Origin: Sclerurus mexicanus
Lineage: Eukaryota; Chordata; Aves; Passeriformes; Furnariidae
Direction: 5' to 3'
DNA length: 64,000 nt
NCBI GenBank assembly: GCA_013396755.1
Contig: VWZF01002532.1
Location: 981,231-1,045,230, forward strand
Of the stretch, positions 1 through 12,414 are shown piece by piece. Every line of letters begins with the position of its first letter. The first letter of the stretch is position 1. A program made the position numbers and the translations under genes. The notes beneath the pieces were generated by a model that saw nothing but the letters and a program-made list of their open reading frames with translations, had not been told where the DNA came from and made no database searches.

Positions 1-2742
1 CCATCCAAGTCAGTATTGTCACTGCCAGCAAAAACACACCAAGAATAAAAAAACCTACGTGCTACGCACTCTTGAAGTTATCCTTTCTCTAAGACTTTTC
101 TCCCCCTCCATAGTTTAACTGACTGGTTTTAAGTCCCTGCTTCTGGTATTAGGTCAAGATAATTCACAGAAGTGCCTGTGAAATCTAAGAGGAAAAAAAA
201 GAGGTTCAGGGAGATGTTTCCAGGTTCTTGATATTGGAGACGAGGTACTGAGCTTGGAGAACACATCCTTTACTCCTCAGCACCCCTGACAGGCAAATAT
301 GAACTGTCAAGCCATAATTATGATCGAGGGAGAACAGGAAAAGGAAACATGGAATTTTTTAACAGGGGCTACTCTACAGAGCTGTACTGTAATCATAAAA
401 AGAATAAGATGCGGGAAATAAATCCAAATTTTACAGCAGAAATAACAATATAGACAAACTGAATAAGGATCATAAGTCACAGTTCACAAGCTTAGCAAAA
501 AGGGTGTAGTATAATTTACCAGAGTACAACTATATTCTAGTAAAACATTTAAATATATTATAGTAGTAGAATAAACATGATTAATACCACAGCAACCCTT
601 ATGATCACTGAGATGAGATGGTCAGATGAGCTGGCATGCAAGTCATGCTGGGACCCAGGAGAAAAACTGACTGAAATCCCCATTTAATGACTTTCAGGGA
701 GACACTGGGCAGTGCAGAGCTCAGCTGTGCTGAGACAGACCCACACGCTGCTGTCTGCGCTCACATCATGCACGTGATGTTCTCCTCACGAGCTAAGACT
801 CGATGCAACTCAGATGGGGGTTGGAACTAGACGATCTTTAAAGTCACTCTCAACCCAGACCATTTTATGATTCTGTGATTTCAATAATGCAGATCAAAAT
901 ATAATTAATACAGTGGGGCGAGAACTCCCAGAACCATGTTTTGTTCTCCAAAGCAAAAGCTCGTAAGAACAAGAAAATCAAATTATTTTCTTGCGGGCCA
1001 AAATGCATTCCACACCTCGAAAGAAAAGAGAAACAAATATTAAATCCATCTACAACTTTCACATTTCAGCTGCTTGTAAACACCTACTCACAAACTGTTT
1101 TCAACAGGAACCCTCAACATGCATCCAGAAATATTGCAAAAGGATTATTCATGCTTTGCAGAAGATGAAGAAATGCTAACCTAGAAGACCTTTTCTGACC
1201 AAGAGTGAATCGGATGATTTTGCTTTGAGATGAGTCCCTGGGAGATGCACTGTGACAGGAAAGAAAAAGGGGAAGATAACATTGAACAAAGAAACTTTGG
1301 TTGGTTGCTTGCTTTTTTTTTAACTAACCAGCTTTAGGGAGGAAAGAGTTTTTATATGAATTTCACAGGAATTAAAAGCTTCTTGCCCAAATGTGGCTTC
1401 AGGTCAAAACTCCTACAATCTGAAATTAATTTTTACAGAGTAGCGAACATGCAAATCTGCATGCAACCCCCAACTTTATTCTTCTTTTCCTTCTCAATCC
1501 TTCATGATATGTATTTTCTGCAGAATCTGAGCAATTTCACTTTCGGATATACTACGAAAACATGACATTTAAGATCTTCAGGATGGATATTTTTCAATTA
1601 TTTGAAACTCAGCCCGATCCACACAACAGACTGAAAATATCAAAGTAACGTTCAAATGGTCCCATGCATGCAGCTGACAGAAAAGCTGCACAAATATGTT
1701 CAAACACATCTTTGTTTTATGGCAATTATTTCCTGTACAAGCTTATACATGCTGTAACTATTGCTTACACCCAAATGAGCATAATTCATGAAGAAAGGCA
1801 TAAAACCAAAACCCAAATAAGCTCTGAGCAGTCTCAGTTGGAAGGCTCCAAATTAAACTGTTTACATCCCTCCGAAAGCAGCACCCGAGCCAGCGCTCAC
1901 CTCAGGGTGTGTTAACACAGGTACACCTTCATTTGAGATATGGAAACCCAAAAAAGCCTTCATACTTCAGCAACTGTGCAGATATGGCTTCTGCTTCTAA
2001 TTCTGCTTCATTTATCCCCCCTAAACTCTCTCTGAGCAGTGGGAAGCTCAGACCAGCAGAAGGCTGTGCAAGCATTCCCTGGGGTACAGCCTCAGAAATT
2101 GGTTTTATTCTAACCTGGACAGAGCACTCCTAGTATTAAAGACATTCAAGAAACAAAGACCCTTTTTATTCATATGTACTCTGATCCAGGAGTGCCAACA
2201 AACACCAATTATGAAAATTATTTTTCATGTAAAGCCAGTAGCATATTATTTTTTGACCAAGCAGCCTAGATTTGATTTTTATTGCCACCAGGCATTATGA
2301 GCTCTATTTCTTTTACCACTGTCAGAGCCTTCCACTTCTTGGTGGGGACTGAAACTCTTGTAACCTGAGAACTGAAGTTGGTTTTCATGTGCCTCAAATA
2401 GCTGTTCTGTAAGGGCAACAACGTGCATGCTTTGTGAGTGGAAAGAAGCAAAAGAAAGAGTGAGGAAAACATCCTTTTAAAATGCTGTGGTTACTTGGTC
2501 TAGCAGGTATGTTACACCCACTGGGCTGCAGATTCCCAGCACTGACAACATATTTAAACACATCTGGATTGGTTTCCAAAGGCAAGAAGTCAATTGCTAC
2601 TCAGCGTTCCATTGCCAGCCTTCTAGAGCAGAGCTAAAGAAAGGAGTTTCTTCGGCTTTTCGAGACCTTGAATGAGAAGCAAAAAAAAGAGAGAGATAAA
2701 CAATGACCAAAAAAAACCCCAACTTAAAGGAAATGTCCCCAC
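1..2742 (-). other. NAV2: NAV2 intron (partial), downstream of linker exon
   Basis: No exon is recognised here on either strand. The NAV2 exon expected next lies beyond the left edge. The stretch is AT-rich, with a short CR1 3' end at 815-880. Open frames here are short and show no family similarity. Confidence 0.8.
815..880 (+). mobile_element. CR1 LINE 3' end fragment
   Basis: The text GGGGTTGGAACTAGACGATC to ATGATTCTGTGATT is the terminal part of an avian CR1 element, which normally reads 'ttggaactagatgatctttaa…ccaacccaaaccattctatgattctgtgatt'. It is truncated to about 65 bp and somewhat diverged. It lies antisense to NAV2. Confidence 0.85.
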
Positions 2743-2977
2743 CTGGACTGCATTTCTGGCTGTGCTTTGAGCTGCTGCTGCGCGGCCGGCGGGGGCTGTT
2801 GGCACGGAGCGTGGAGCGGCGCGGGACCCCCGCCCTGGCACTGGGACGGGGACACCTGCTGGGACACCGGGGGGGCCTGCTGGTGCTGAGGCTGCTGCTG
2901 CTGCTGCTGCTGCTGCTTGTAGCGAGACAAACTGAAGAAAAGGCCCAGGATGGCCTTCAGATTCCCATTCCTGATTT
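2743..2977 (-). CDS. NAV2: NAV2 exon: end of CH domain and Gln/Pro-rich linker
   Basis: This 235-nt internal exon of neuron navigator 2 completes the CH domain (EIRNGNLKAILGLFFSLSRY) and runs into a low-complexity linker with eight glutamines, then Pro/Gln-rich sequence ending KAQPEMQS. The acceptor is TTGCAG before AAATCAGG and the donor is CCAG followed by GTGGGG. It enters in phase 1, finishing a Glu codon begun in the exon at 9049-9121, and leaves after two bases of an Arg codon. The linker pattern (SQCQ, APCQ, KAQ-EMQS) matches recalled vertebrate NAV2 and not NAV1 or NAV3. The NAV family links microtubule plus ends and actin during neurite outgrowth. The next exon is not seen to the left. 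Reading through the donor gives a stop after WGHFL, and reading upstream past the acceptor is intronic, so the longer open frame over this exon is not its true extent. Confidence 0.95.
2892..2915 (-). repeat. NAV2: CAG8 polyglutamine tract in NAV2 exon
   Basis: Eight uninterrupted CAG codons on the coding strand follow the Lys codon of SRYK and are followed by PQHQQ. The human protein, as I recall it, has a shorter Gln run broken by Pro and Lys at this point. It is a pure triplet microsatellite inside coding sequence, so its length could vary between individuals. Confidence 0.9.
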
Positions 2978-5249
2978 CTGCAAGGCAACCATCAGAAGTC
3001 ACTCGTGAGCCGCTGCGCCCCCGCAACGCTGTCTCGACAGAGCTCCTCGGGGACATCCTTCAGGGTAAGCTTCTTTCTGCACATCTAACTGGCATTACAG
3101 TTGATTACCAGTGAGCACCACCAACAAATAAACAACTCATTTCTCCCCTGCGGTGACTGAGCGATATCCCATGTTCCTTCTGTAGTCTGTGTTAATGCCA
3201 GTGTGCCTAAAAAGCAAGTTCCTTTAAATCTTTAAACTAAAGTGATTAAAAATCCCAAAACCGAGCCCACACAAGAACAAGTGTAAAAATGACATCACAC
3301 AGTAAATGATTTTTCAGTCCTAAACTTGAATAAGGAGGAAAACTAACTTGGATCTCACCCAATTTCTGGAATATCAGACTAATAATTTCCACTAAGAAAA
3401 TCTGATACAAGTTTTGTCCTAGAAAATATTATTATTGGGTGAAATAGATGTATTAAAACAGATAATTACCAGCTTGATACTATCACAAGCTGGCAAGAAA
3501 TGGATACCCAACATACTTAAAACAGCTTGACAGTGACTGCATGAACTTTTCAATTCCTAAATGTCACCCTGTTCTTCTGTGCAATATCAAAAGCAAAAAT
3601 GTAAAAGCAAACAGAAATAAAAAGATGCGAGGTTTATCAGACCATGCAGTTAATAACTAATATGCCAGAGCACAAACTGTCTTGCAGACAACCTTAATGT
3701 GCCGTGATTTAATTATTTAGCATGTTTAATTTCCTAATTCAGAAAAGTGAATCAAAAAACATACATCAAACAGCTGAACTTTTGCCTGTGCTACAAAGAA
3801 CACTCGAACTACCACAGCTTGCTGCTGCCCCGTGTTTTTATACCCCTCGGTGTGGGGTAGTGCGAGACGGGGAGGGAAGGGCACGTGACAAGAACCAGAA
3901 TTTTGATTTCTGCTCCCAGTTCTGGCTGAAAGGTTGCCCTGAGTTTGTGCCCATGTCCTCAGAGAATCCTAGACCTGCATGGCCCTGATCATCACACCCA
4001 GACCCAGGATATTCCTTGACTCAAATTCCTTACCCGTTTTTCCCTCCCTGCAGTCTGGCCCCTCCACCAGTGCTCTCTCCCATCACTGCCTCCTCATCCC
4101 CTTGTTTAAAGGCTTAGCATTCCCAGTGCCCCTCAGCAGACACTTTCACTCTTCCTTTGCTTTCTTGGCCAATTTCAGTCTCTTCCTGAACAGAAGAATC
4201 CCAGTTGATCCTGCCTGTTTCCCCTTTTCCCAGCCCTCTCCTGCTCCCCTGCAGTGCCATGCACAAACTCAGCCTTCTCCCACTGCCATCCGCAGGTTCC
4301 TTCTCCGGTCTGCAGGTTCCCTTCAATAATCTGTGTTTAGCAAGGGAGGACAGGGATGGAAGAAGACAATAAAGCAAAACAAAAGGCAGCAAAGCACACG
4401 GAAAAGGATCTCCTTATCTCCAGTGAAGAACTCAAATTACTCATGGGAACACCGTGAGCAGCAGGTTTTAATCACAGGTTGAAGCATAACTAAACAGACC
4501 CAGAGGCACTGGGAAGCTTAACTGCACAAATACAGGCCAGAAGATAAAAGGAATTACCATGGGCCTGCTTATTTAAACTTGGAAAAGCTATGAGCAACTG
4601 GAAACTGATTTCCATGTGAAATGAGAGACAATTATAACAACAACCCACTAAAAACCTGTAGCTTTCTATGGCTGCTTGCCTTCTGTTGTATTTATCAGAA
4701 GAGCAACCTGCTTTTGACTTTTTAATAAGGTTACAAAAAAATCATAAGCAAAAGGAAAACTCCTTTAATGAGTCAAAGCAGTCACTTTTCCCCTGGATTT
4801 GAAACAAAATTTTCAGAGGTAGCCCTGTTTCTCTTATCTTAAAGAGTGAGGTAATTCTCCTGGCGGTTCCCCCCTGCACTTTGTACAAAAAGAGTATTTC
4901 AAGGAGTACTTCAGCCCCACTGCACTCTGCAGTCTCAACTCCTTCCTGCTTCAAGTCCCCTCCAGCCCCCGGTGAGCTCCAGTATTCCTATTGACTTAGA
5001 TAAGGACAAGGATGTCACCCATCCACTTCAAACGTGGAGTCAAAAGTCACTGTCTTGGATATTGGAAACAAACACTCCAGACTTCCTTCTCTGTCTTCAC
5101 AAAAATCATGGAACGCAGTGGAAATTCAAAAAAGGAAAAAATCAGCTCAGGACAGAGAAAAGGGGAAGAAAGGCTGGACAGAGAGTGGACTGAGAACAGC
5201 CCTGAGGAGAGAAGACAAGAAGCTCCAGAAGACCAAGCCATGAAAGCCA

Positions 5250-5470
5250 GGCGTGTCCTGGGCTGCACCCAGAGCACCGTGAGCAGCAGGTGGAGGGAGG
5301 GGATTGTGCCCCTCTGCTCTGCCCTGCCCTGCGCCGGTGACACCACACCTGCAGCGCTGCATCCAGCTCTGGGGCCTCAGCACAAAAAGGATGCGGACCT
5401 GCTGGAGCAAATCCAGAGGAGACCGGGAAGATGACGAGAGGGATAGAGCAGCTCTCCTGCGAAGAGAGGG
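5250..5470 (+). mobile_element. CR1 LINE internal fragment
   Basis: The sequence follows the avian CR1 segment downstream of the reverse transcriptase: 'cctgggctgcacccagagcac', 'gggattgtgcccctctgctc', 'ctgcatccagctctggggcc', 'ctggagcaaatccagaggag'. It stops before the CR1 3' terminus, so the 3' part was deleted or broken after insertion. It is antisense to NAV2. Confidence 0.9.
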
Positions 5471-6484
5471 GAACTGCAGCACTGTGGGATGTGTGCACTG
5501 AAACCCATTTACCTACAGAAGCATGAATGTGATTTCAGAGGCAAAAGTTTGAATTGCGGTTGCTCCAAAGTTTAGACAGGCACTTTCTTTCATTGCTTTA
5601 TGGTTCCGTGAGCTGATCATTATCCAGCTAATCTGTTACCCAGAGGAGGTGCAGCTGCTATCTAGGACATCAGCTGGAGTTTCTACTCCACATTTATGTC
5701 CTCCATAATCTTCAAAATCTTGGCAGCAAGGGAATATTGTGTGAAGGAGAGCAAGCTTCGCCGGGCAGCTGCATTTCCAGGAGTCTAAAACCTCGCTCCG
5801 CGTGGAGACAAATCTGAGAGCGTGGGTGTGAAGAGACTGCTCAAACCAATGGGCAACAGAAAATTAGAGCAAGGAAGAGAAATGAGTTTTCCAACATCTT
5901 CATAGTTTTCTGTTGTAACTACAAAAGGAGATTTAAGGATCTTTGATAAAAGAATGTCTTTTTGCCTTCAGGTTGCTGGGGAAGGGGACCTGACTCTGTC
6001 ATAGCATGGTAGTCATCATCAGTGATTGCAGATCCTTAGGATCTCCACTGCAGAAATCCATAGAAACAGACTAAGTGGCACGCACATATCAAAGCAGGAT
6101 TTTTCAATACTGGGAGGACATGACACGTGAAGTCCTGAATTATTTCAACATTTAGGAGCCATCCAAATTCCAGTTTTGAATCATTAAGTTCCCTCCACAC
6201 TAAAACTGCACTATTGAAAAATACGTGTTCTCAAGCAACCCAGGAGACCTCGATGATTATTCCCGTTTGGAAGCAATCACAGCCTTTTCCTTCCTCCCAG
6301 ATGAGGATCTGCCAGTGAAGTAAATAAAGTTATTTGCAGTTGACCTAGCAGGCCTTGGCAGCTTGCACAGAAGTTGGCTTGTTTGGTAATGGCACTCGTC
6401 ATTTTAAATGATTCTGTGTTGTTCCTCAGCACAGCTCAGGAGTGACTAAAAAAAGACATTTACTTTATTGTTGCATTCAAACAT

Positions 6485-6504
6485 TATATATATATATATA
6501 TATA
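6485..6504. repeat. TA dinucleotide microsatellite
   Basis: About ten TA units followed by a run of A (6505-6510). Likely length-polymorphic. Confidence 0.9.
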
Positions 6505-9048
6505 AAAAAATGTTCGTTCCCTCCCCCTCTCTGATTGTCACTCTCTTCCTTCAGTGTTAGTGGTGGAGCCAGTAAATTTTCTCATTTATGTGTTGGCAAC
6601 AAATCTGGTCCCTTCTTAGCTTCCGTGTGATTTAATACACTAATTCCTAGATAGTGTAAAAGAAAGGAAGAAATGGCAAATCAGCAAAGCCATGGGATAA
6701 CGTGGATCCTGCTGGGTCTGGCTTGTGACTTGGCAGCAGAGCCATGAACATTAATCATGCTGTCCCTTCCCCAGCGTGAGCCACCTACGCTGCCAGCTTG
6801 GTACACCCAGCCAGTTTCCTTGTCAGCTACTCTGCTGTTCCACAGAGATTCTGCCTTGTATGAAGACAGGTAAATAATGGGAAATTTATTGTATTTTTAC
6901 AATATTTATGTATCACATCAAGGTCAAAATTGGCTTCTACAATGGACTCAGCTGCATTTTCTTTTCAATCATTTCCTTGTAAATAAACTTCCTGCTGTTT
7001 GAAGTTTCAACCCATACTTTCTTTTCTTGACATGAGAATCCTCCTGATTATAACTGAGCAATCAAGGTATTTCATGCTAACAGTACTCAGGCAGAGCACA
7101 GGAGAGCTTCTCTTTGGAGGAAAATATTTGTTGTTGTTCTAAACCAGCTTCAGGATACACCAAACATTCAGCCTCCTCTGCTATTAGTTGTGGTATATTC
7201 AGGTTAGAACAACGTGTACTAAGTATGTGCTATTTTGCTTTCCACACTGACAAACCACCTCAAAGTTGCATTTCAAATACACATTTTAAAGTAACTTGTA
7301 AGATCTCACAGACTAGGATGCCCCTTGGAGGACAGCAAGGAATGCTTTAAGCTATTTTCTAAACAGCCAACATGCAATTTTAAATTGTAATTTTTAACGA
7401 TTTTTTTCTTTTAAAAACCAGTGGCTTTAATGTTACAGCAATTTTATAATTTTTTTTCTATTTTTATGGGTTTTTTACATGTAGGTACACACGTAAAAAC
7501 TGTGCACGTGATGGTTTCACCAGAAGGTACATCCAGCAGTGGTTATCTGGCAGCCATTCCATTAACATCGCTTTTCATCAATAAGGAAAAGCGTGTTTCC
7601 ACCAAGGCTTCCAGTCATGGCCATAAGGTAGATTTGTGACTAAGACAGCGTTGACAAGGCACCAGTGCTGTGGCTGTTGCTGAGCAATTCCATGCACAGT
7701 GTCAAGGGTTTATCCAGCACTGCCTTTCCCTGGGGCACAGACTGGAGGTGGACAAGAGGCTGGAGGGGGGCACAGCCAGGACAGCTGACCCGAGGGATAT
7801 CCCTTGCCCCGTGCCACGACAGTCAGTCATAAAAACTGAGGTGGGTGTTGAGGGTGTTTGCTGAATGGGCATCTTGTGAGTGATTGCCTCAGCATCGCTC
7901 GTTTTGGGTTTTTTCTTCCTCTTTCCCTCAGTCATTAGATTACTTTTATCTCGATCCACGTGTTTTGGCACTTTTGCTCTTCCTGTTCTCCCCCCAGCCC
8001 CGCCAGCAGCCGTGGGATGCTCAGCTGCCAGCCCGGGTCAGCCCAGCACACCCACACGGCCTCTCCTGCCTTCCTCCTTTGAGCTGTAGGATTCCTTCAG
8101 AGGCAAAAAACACGGCTTTAAACATACAGGCAACGCAGCCAATGGCACCCAAGGAACAGCACAGGCATGATTTGGTGCTGTAGCCTCCCCTTCCAAACTA
8201 AATTTGCAAAGAAGCTCAGCCATCAAATGGGACTTGAAGTCGCACCTGATGCCACGCATTGATTTATTTGTTCTGCGAAGCACTGATGGAGATGTCGTTT
8301 AATACATTCAGCTACTGAACCCAAAGGCTTTTCCAGCATATTTAGATGAAAATACAAGTGAAAGCTGGTGCCGAGGATGGCAAAAATCTGTTTGATCTCT
8401 CAATAAGATAATAGTTAGGCAGCTTCTGAGCCAGCATGCACACATTGTGGCAGGTAACACGTGCTGGCAAAGAGGAATAGAGTGCACTGAGTCACGTTTG
8501 GGTTTCAGAAAAATTCTGATGCTCTACAGAAGCAGAGTGATTAGGGGTTAAAATGTCTTCTTCCTTTTTGTTTTGGTTCAAAACATCTGGATTTTATTGT
8601 TTCGTGCATTTGGAAACAAACTATAAAAAAATAATATTTCTGTAAAAAAGAGGAGAAAGCAAGACAGTTGCTCAGGTAAGAATAACTGAAAAATACAGAA
8701 ATAAATTTCTCTCTCAAAAGGCAAACAACTACCAGCAGTTCACTTATATCTGTAAAATGTACACTGATCAATGTGCCAATTACAGAACTGAGATAAGAAA
8801 CTTCTGATTTTCAATGGAAAGAAACAAAGAAGTGACTGAATTCTAACTTGGTCTCATTGATTATTTTTACAAGTCAGCTGTGTAGAGATTAGATATATAT
8901 TTTACCTACCTCTCATGCTGAGATGGGGGAAAAGAAAGAAGCAAAGACAGTTAAAAATTTAATTTACACTTCATGCTCTGGTTGCATTTACAAGTAGTAA
9001 TTCAGGTTCCTTATTTAAAACGGAATTCTAAACACCCAATGCACTCAC

Positions 9049-9121
9049 CTTCTGCTGACAGCCCCTGGATGTTAATGCCCTTAGCAGCCAAGAAACTCAG
9101 GCATGCATCTATGTTTTCAAT
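9049..9121 (-). CDS. NAV2: NAV2 exon: CH domain, third part
   Basis: This 73-nt exon encodes IENIDACLSFLAAKGINIQG followed by LSAE and one base of the next Glu codon. The acceptor is TTGAACAG before ATTGAAAAC. The donor is GAAG followed by GTGAGTG, close to consensus. It enters in phase 0 after the ATG that ends the exon at 22936-22988 and leaves in phase 1 into 2743-2977. The sequence is near-identical to recalled vertebrate NAV2 (one Asn-to-Ser difference) and differs from NAV3 at several positions (NAV3 has ENVDVCLSFLAARGVNVQG). This helix-rich segment is the core of the CH fold. Skipping this 73-nt exon alone would shift the frame. Confidence 0.96.
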
Positions 9122-9293
9122 CTGTTCAAGAACAAACAAAAAGGAAACACAAAAAGAAAACGCATTGTAATAATTATTTACTTTCATCTCCCGCCACACT
9201 TGAACGCACTTAGTCTTTGCATCCCATAAAAAGTCCCTTTGCTCACTATGTGGGAACCATAGCACGAAACCCTCTCAGTTACTGAGGTCCTAA

Positions 9294-9325
9294 ATTGATT
9301 ATGACATTGATTATGAATTGATTAT
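9294..9325. repeat. Three copies of ATTGATTAT
   Basis: ATTGATTAT occurs at 9294-9302, 9306-9314 and 9317-9325, spaced 12 and 11 bp apart. It lies about 170 bp into the intron on the 5' side of the exon at 9049-9121. The motif resembles homeodomain (PBX/HOX-type) sites, but no function can be read from sequence alone. Confidence 0.6.
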
Positions 9326-12191
9326 TCCGTGGGGCAGAGCTCCCTGGTACTTGCACTGGCATGAAGCTCAACCCGCAAGAGGCGATCACTGCACATCCTC
9401 CAGGATGCTCTGTGCCAGGATCCTTAACCTACAGCAGGTGGAACAAACACGAACCTGAAAATAAACCTTTGTTTGAGCAGGCAGATTGCCACTTGCTCCG
9501 AAGTTGACAGCTGGCAAAAGTTTCCAGCCACACCAACAGTTGAATATAAAAGCTGTAACTGGAAGCCCCAGCTGGAATCCCAAAAATATTCCCTGCGTGT
9601 CAGAAATGACAGGAGACTCTGGGCACTCACCGAGGGCACATCCTGCCCCTCAGAGAGGGGGTACAGTGGGAATATGGGGCACGGCATAAAATGAATTTTG
9701 AGCAGGTAGGGATGGCACGTACAGACTGGACTCAAATCCTGCCTAAGAAAGCGAACTCCAAGGGCTGGATGAGTCAGGGATGTTTTCCACTCTGTCTCAA
9801 CATCACAGCAGAGATCTTACAGTAGCCTCACACTTCGTTTCCCACTGAAGCTCTTCTGTCCAGCCCCCACCCCAGGGCAAAGCACTTCCATGCAAAAGCC
9901 TAAGGAGCTGCAAGGAACCTTTTAGGAAATGTTTTGTGTGTGGTCACACAGAAGACTTCTGGATAATACCACTGAGAAATCTTTCATGTAATCAGCAAGT
10001 GATAAAATGAGAGTCTCCATGTTTGAACACCTCTCAAACATTAATTTATTAATTCCTCAAACACTGCAACCAAACACTGCATCCACTGTATGAATAAGGA
10101 AGGAGACAGACACCAAAGCCTACACCTCCTCTTGCATAACTACCTTTATTTCATGAAGTTTGGAGATATCAAAAGGAAAGGTGAAAATCCGGCTGCCTTG
10201 TCAACTCCTTCCTGTCCTCTAAAAAACACACAAGTGGGTGGCATTTTGGAGTCTGAGATCCCAGCACCTGACCTGAGCTCCGTGTCCTTCTCCAAGCAAT
10301 AAAACTGTACAAGGGAAGCTGTCAGAAAACCTCCCACGCCTGCCTTCTCTCAAGGTGCTCTCATTTATTGTCTATAACAATAGAAACATTTTCTTCTATC
10401 CCAGGGGGAAAGAAGAGCTATTGGCACGGCTGCACTGTGATTTCAACGTTTACTCAAAACTTTTATCAACCTCATTATACTTTGAGATATACCAAAAAGT
10501 ACACAAAGTACTTTAAGTAAATTATACACTCCAAACCCCCAGGAGATACCAAAGAACACATTTCCTGCAATGCTCAGACCTTAGGGCTTAGAGCAGGGGG
10601 CAGTTCAAAGGTTCATTTATCCACAGGTCAATATGACCTGATGGTCAATCTCCACCCATTTCCTTCCTCAGAGCTCAAAAACCCTTTCAACTTTTCAACA
10701 CGGCTCTTTTACTGAGGTGATTTGACCAGAAAAGCAAAGCTCACCTTTTCAAGAATAAACACCACATGAAAAGGATCAATCCATTTCAACTACCTGCACT
10801 TCACAAGCTGCATCATTCCAAGAACATTTCCAGCCTCCCACACTGGTGGGTAGATGTCTCCTCTCCCAATAAGCAGTGAGTAAAGATAAGCAATATCTCA
10901 TGCACACCCCATAGCTCTTTCAGTCCTGCTCTGCTTGCTTCTCTTCCCAGCTCCTTCATCTCTGCTCCAACTCTCCCTTAGGACAGAGTGAGCACAGGAT
11001 TAAGATTTAAGTCTGGGTAGTGAGTTCCTCGTCCATGTCCTCATTCTCACACAGCAGTCCGTGCTGACCTCCTAAATCAGATGCTATTCGGATTCAAGAA
11101 GCCTCCTTTAAAATCCTTCCACTTCTTCCTGGGACAGCCCCCCAGTTTTTACTGAGCCTTTGAGCCACTGAAGATACAGCATCCCCACAGTGATGGATGG
11201 CTCCCCATCACAGGTCTGTCTTTGGACCACGGGTTGAGCAACCTGGACCTCGCTGTCATAGAAAAGGTCAGACAGGCTACCTTGGCACGCCAGCTGTAAT
11301 GCCCAGTGAAAAGCTCTGAGAAACAGGGCTCTTGGTGCTGTACTGGCATGGCAAAAGAATGAGGAAAAAAAAAGTAGAGCAATATAAAATGCAGAAAAAA
11401 ATATACACAGAAATAGAGAAAAAAAATTCGTGGTGCATTACAGTCAAGAATGTGTAAGAATCAAAATATTAGAGAAGCTGGAAAATGCCCTAATTTCAGT
11501 ATTTAAGTTCAGATATGATGAAATAAAGTGGGAATAAAAGGGGCATGCAAAAGCAAACTCTTTATTTTCAGGGAGTAAAGAACTACAGTAAGATCCTATG
11601 AGGATATACAGCATTGCACTTAAGGAATTCACTAAGAGAATAAAAGTGAAAGATACAAACACATCAGTGACTCAAATGCTAATGTTTACACAGGATCTGT
11701 GACATTAACAACACTACAGGGCAGCAATGGCAGAAATGTGAGCGACTAGTTGATTTTGAAGGAAAAAACAGAGCTGGAAAAGGAAAACAGAAAGGAATTT
11801 TAGCAAATTAAAAAAAAAGTGAAACACTGAGTGCAAGGCTGTAACTGAAATGATTAAAACTTAGTGCTGGTAAGAATTCAACAGCTGCTGGCCTGAGTCA
11901 AGAACTCTGATCTTGGCTGAACAAGTCTGCTGCATCAGAAATCATGTTACTTGTTTGTAGAGTCCCCAGCAACGCAACATTTCATGATTTCACCTGAACA
12001 AGCTCCAAGGAAGGATCCTGTCTCTGGTCCCTGCTGTATTAAACTATTTATAACCTGAAAATGCTGTTTGATGGAGAAAGACGTCCCCAGTGCATGCAGG
12101 GCTGGAGACAGCAAGCTATGCTGAAGTAGCAGCATGACAGTGAGGCCATTTAGATGTGTGTACCTATGACAGAAGTGAAGTTCCTGGAGAG

Positions 12192-12414
12192 ATCTCAGCT
12201 AAATAGTAGGAAGAAATTCTTCCCTGTGAGGGTGGGCAGGCCCTGGCACAGGTTGGCCAGAGGAGCTGTGGCTGCCCAGTCCCTGGGACTGTCCAAGGCC
12301 AGGTTGGACAGGGCTTGGAGCAATCTGGGCTAGTGTGAAGGTGTCCCTGCCCGTGGTAGGGGAGTGGAACGAGATGGTCTTTAAGCTGCCTTCCAACCCA
12401 AACCATTCTGTGAT
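12192..12414 (+). mobile_element. CR1 LINE 3' fragment
   Basis: Contains the conserved CR1 3' region 'gaagaaattcttccctgtga', 'ggtgggcaggccctggcaca', 'ccaaggccaggttggacagg', 'aaggtgtccctgccc' and ends 'ccattctgtgata'. It is 5' truncated, as CR1 insertions usually are, and antisense to NAV2. Confidence 0.95.

Larger units (their letters stand above)
2978..9048 (-). other. NAV2: NAV2 intron between CH exons, 6.1 kb
   Basis: This intron separates the exons at 9049-9121 and 2743-2977, with GTGAGTG donor and TTGCAG acceptor. It holds one internal CR1 fragment (5250-5470) and a short TA microsatellite (about 6485-6504). The section at about 4010-4330 is pyrimidine-rich on the plus strand. I see no other gene. 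Confidence 0.9.

Noticed and set aside
2724..3056. Continuous minus-strand frame beginning with Met at 3056, suggesting a start codon there
   Set aside because: The first 26 codons are intronic. The clear acceptor at 2978 and the codon shared with the exon at 9049 show the true exon start at 2977.
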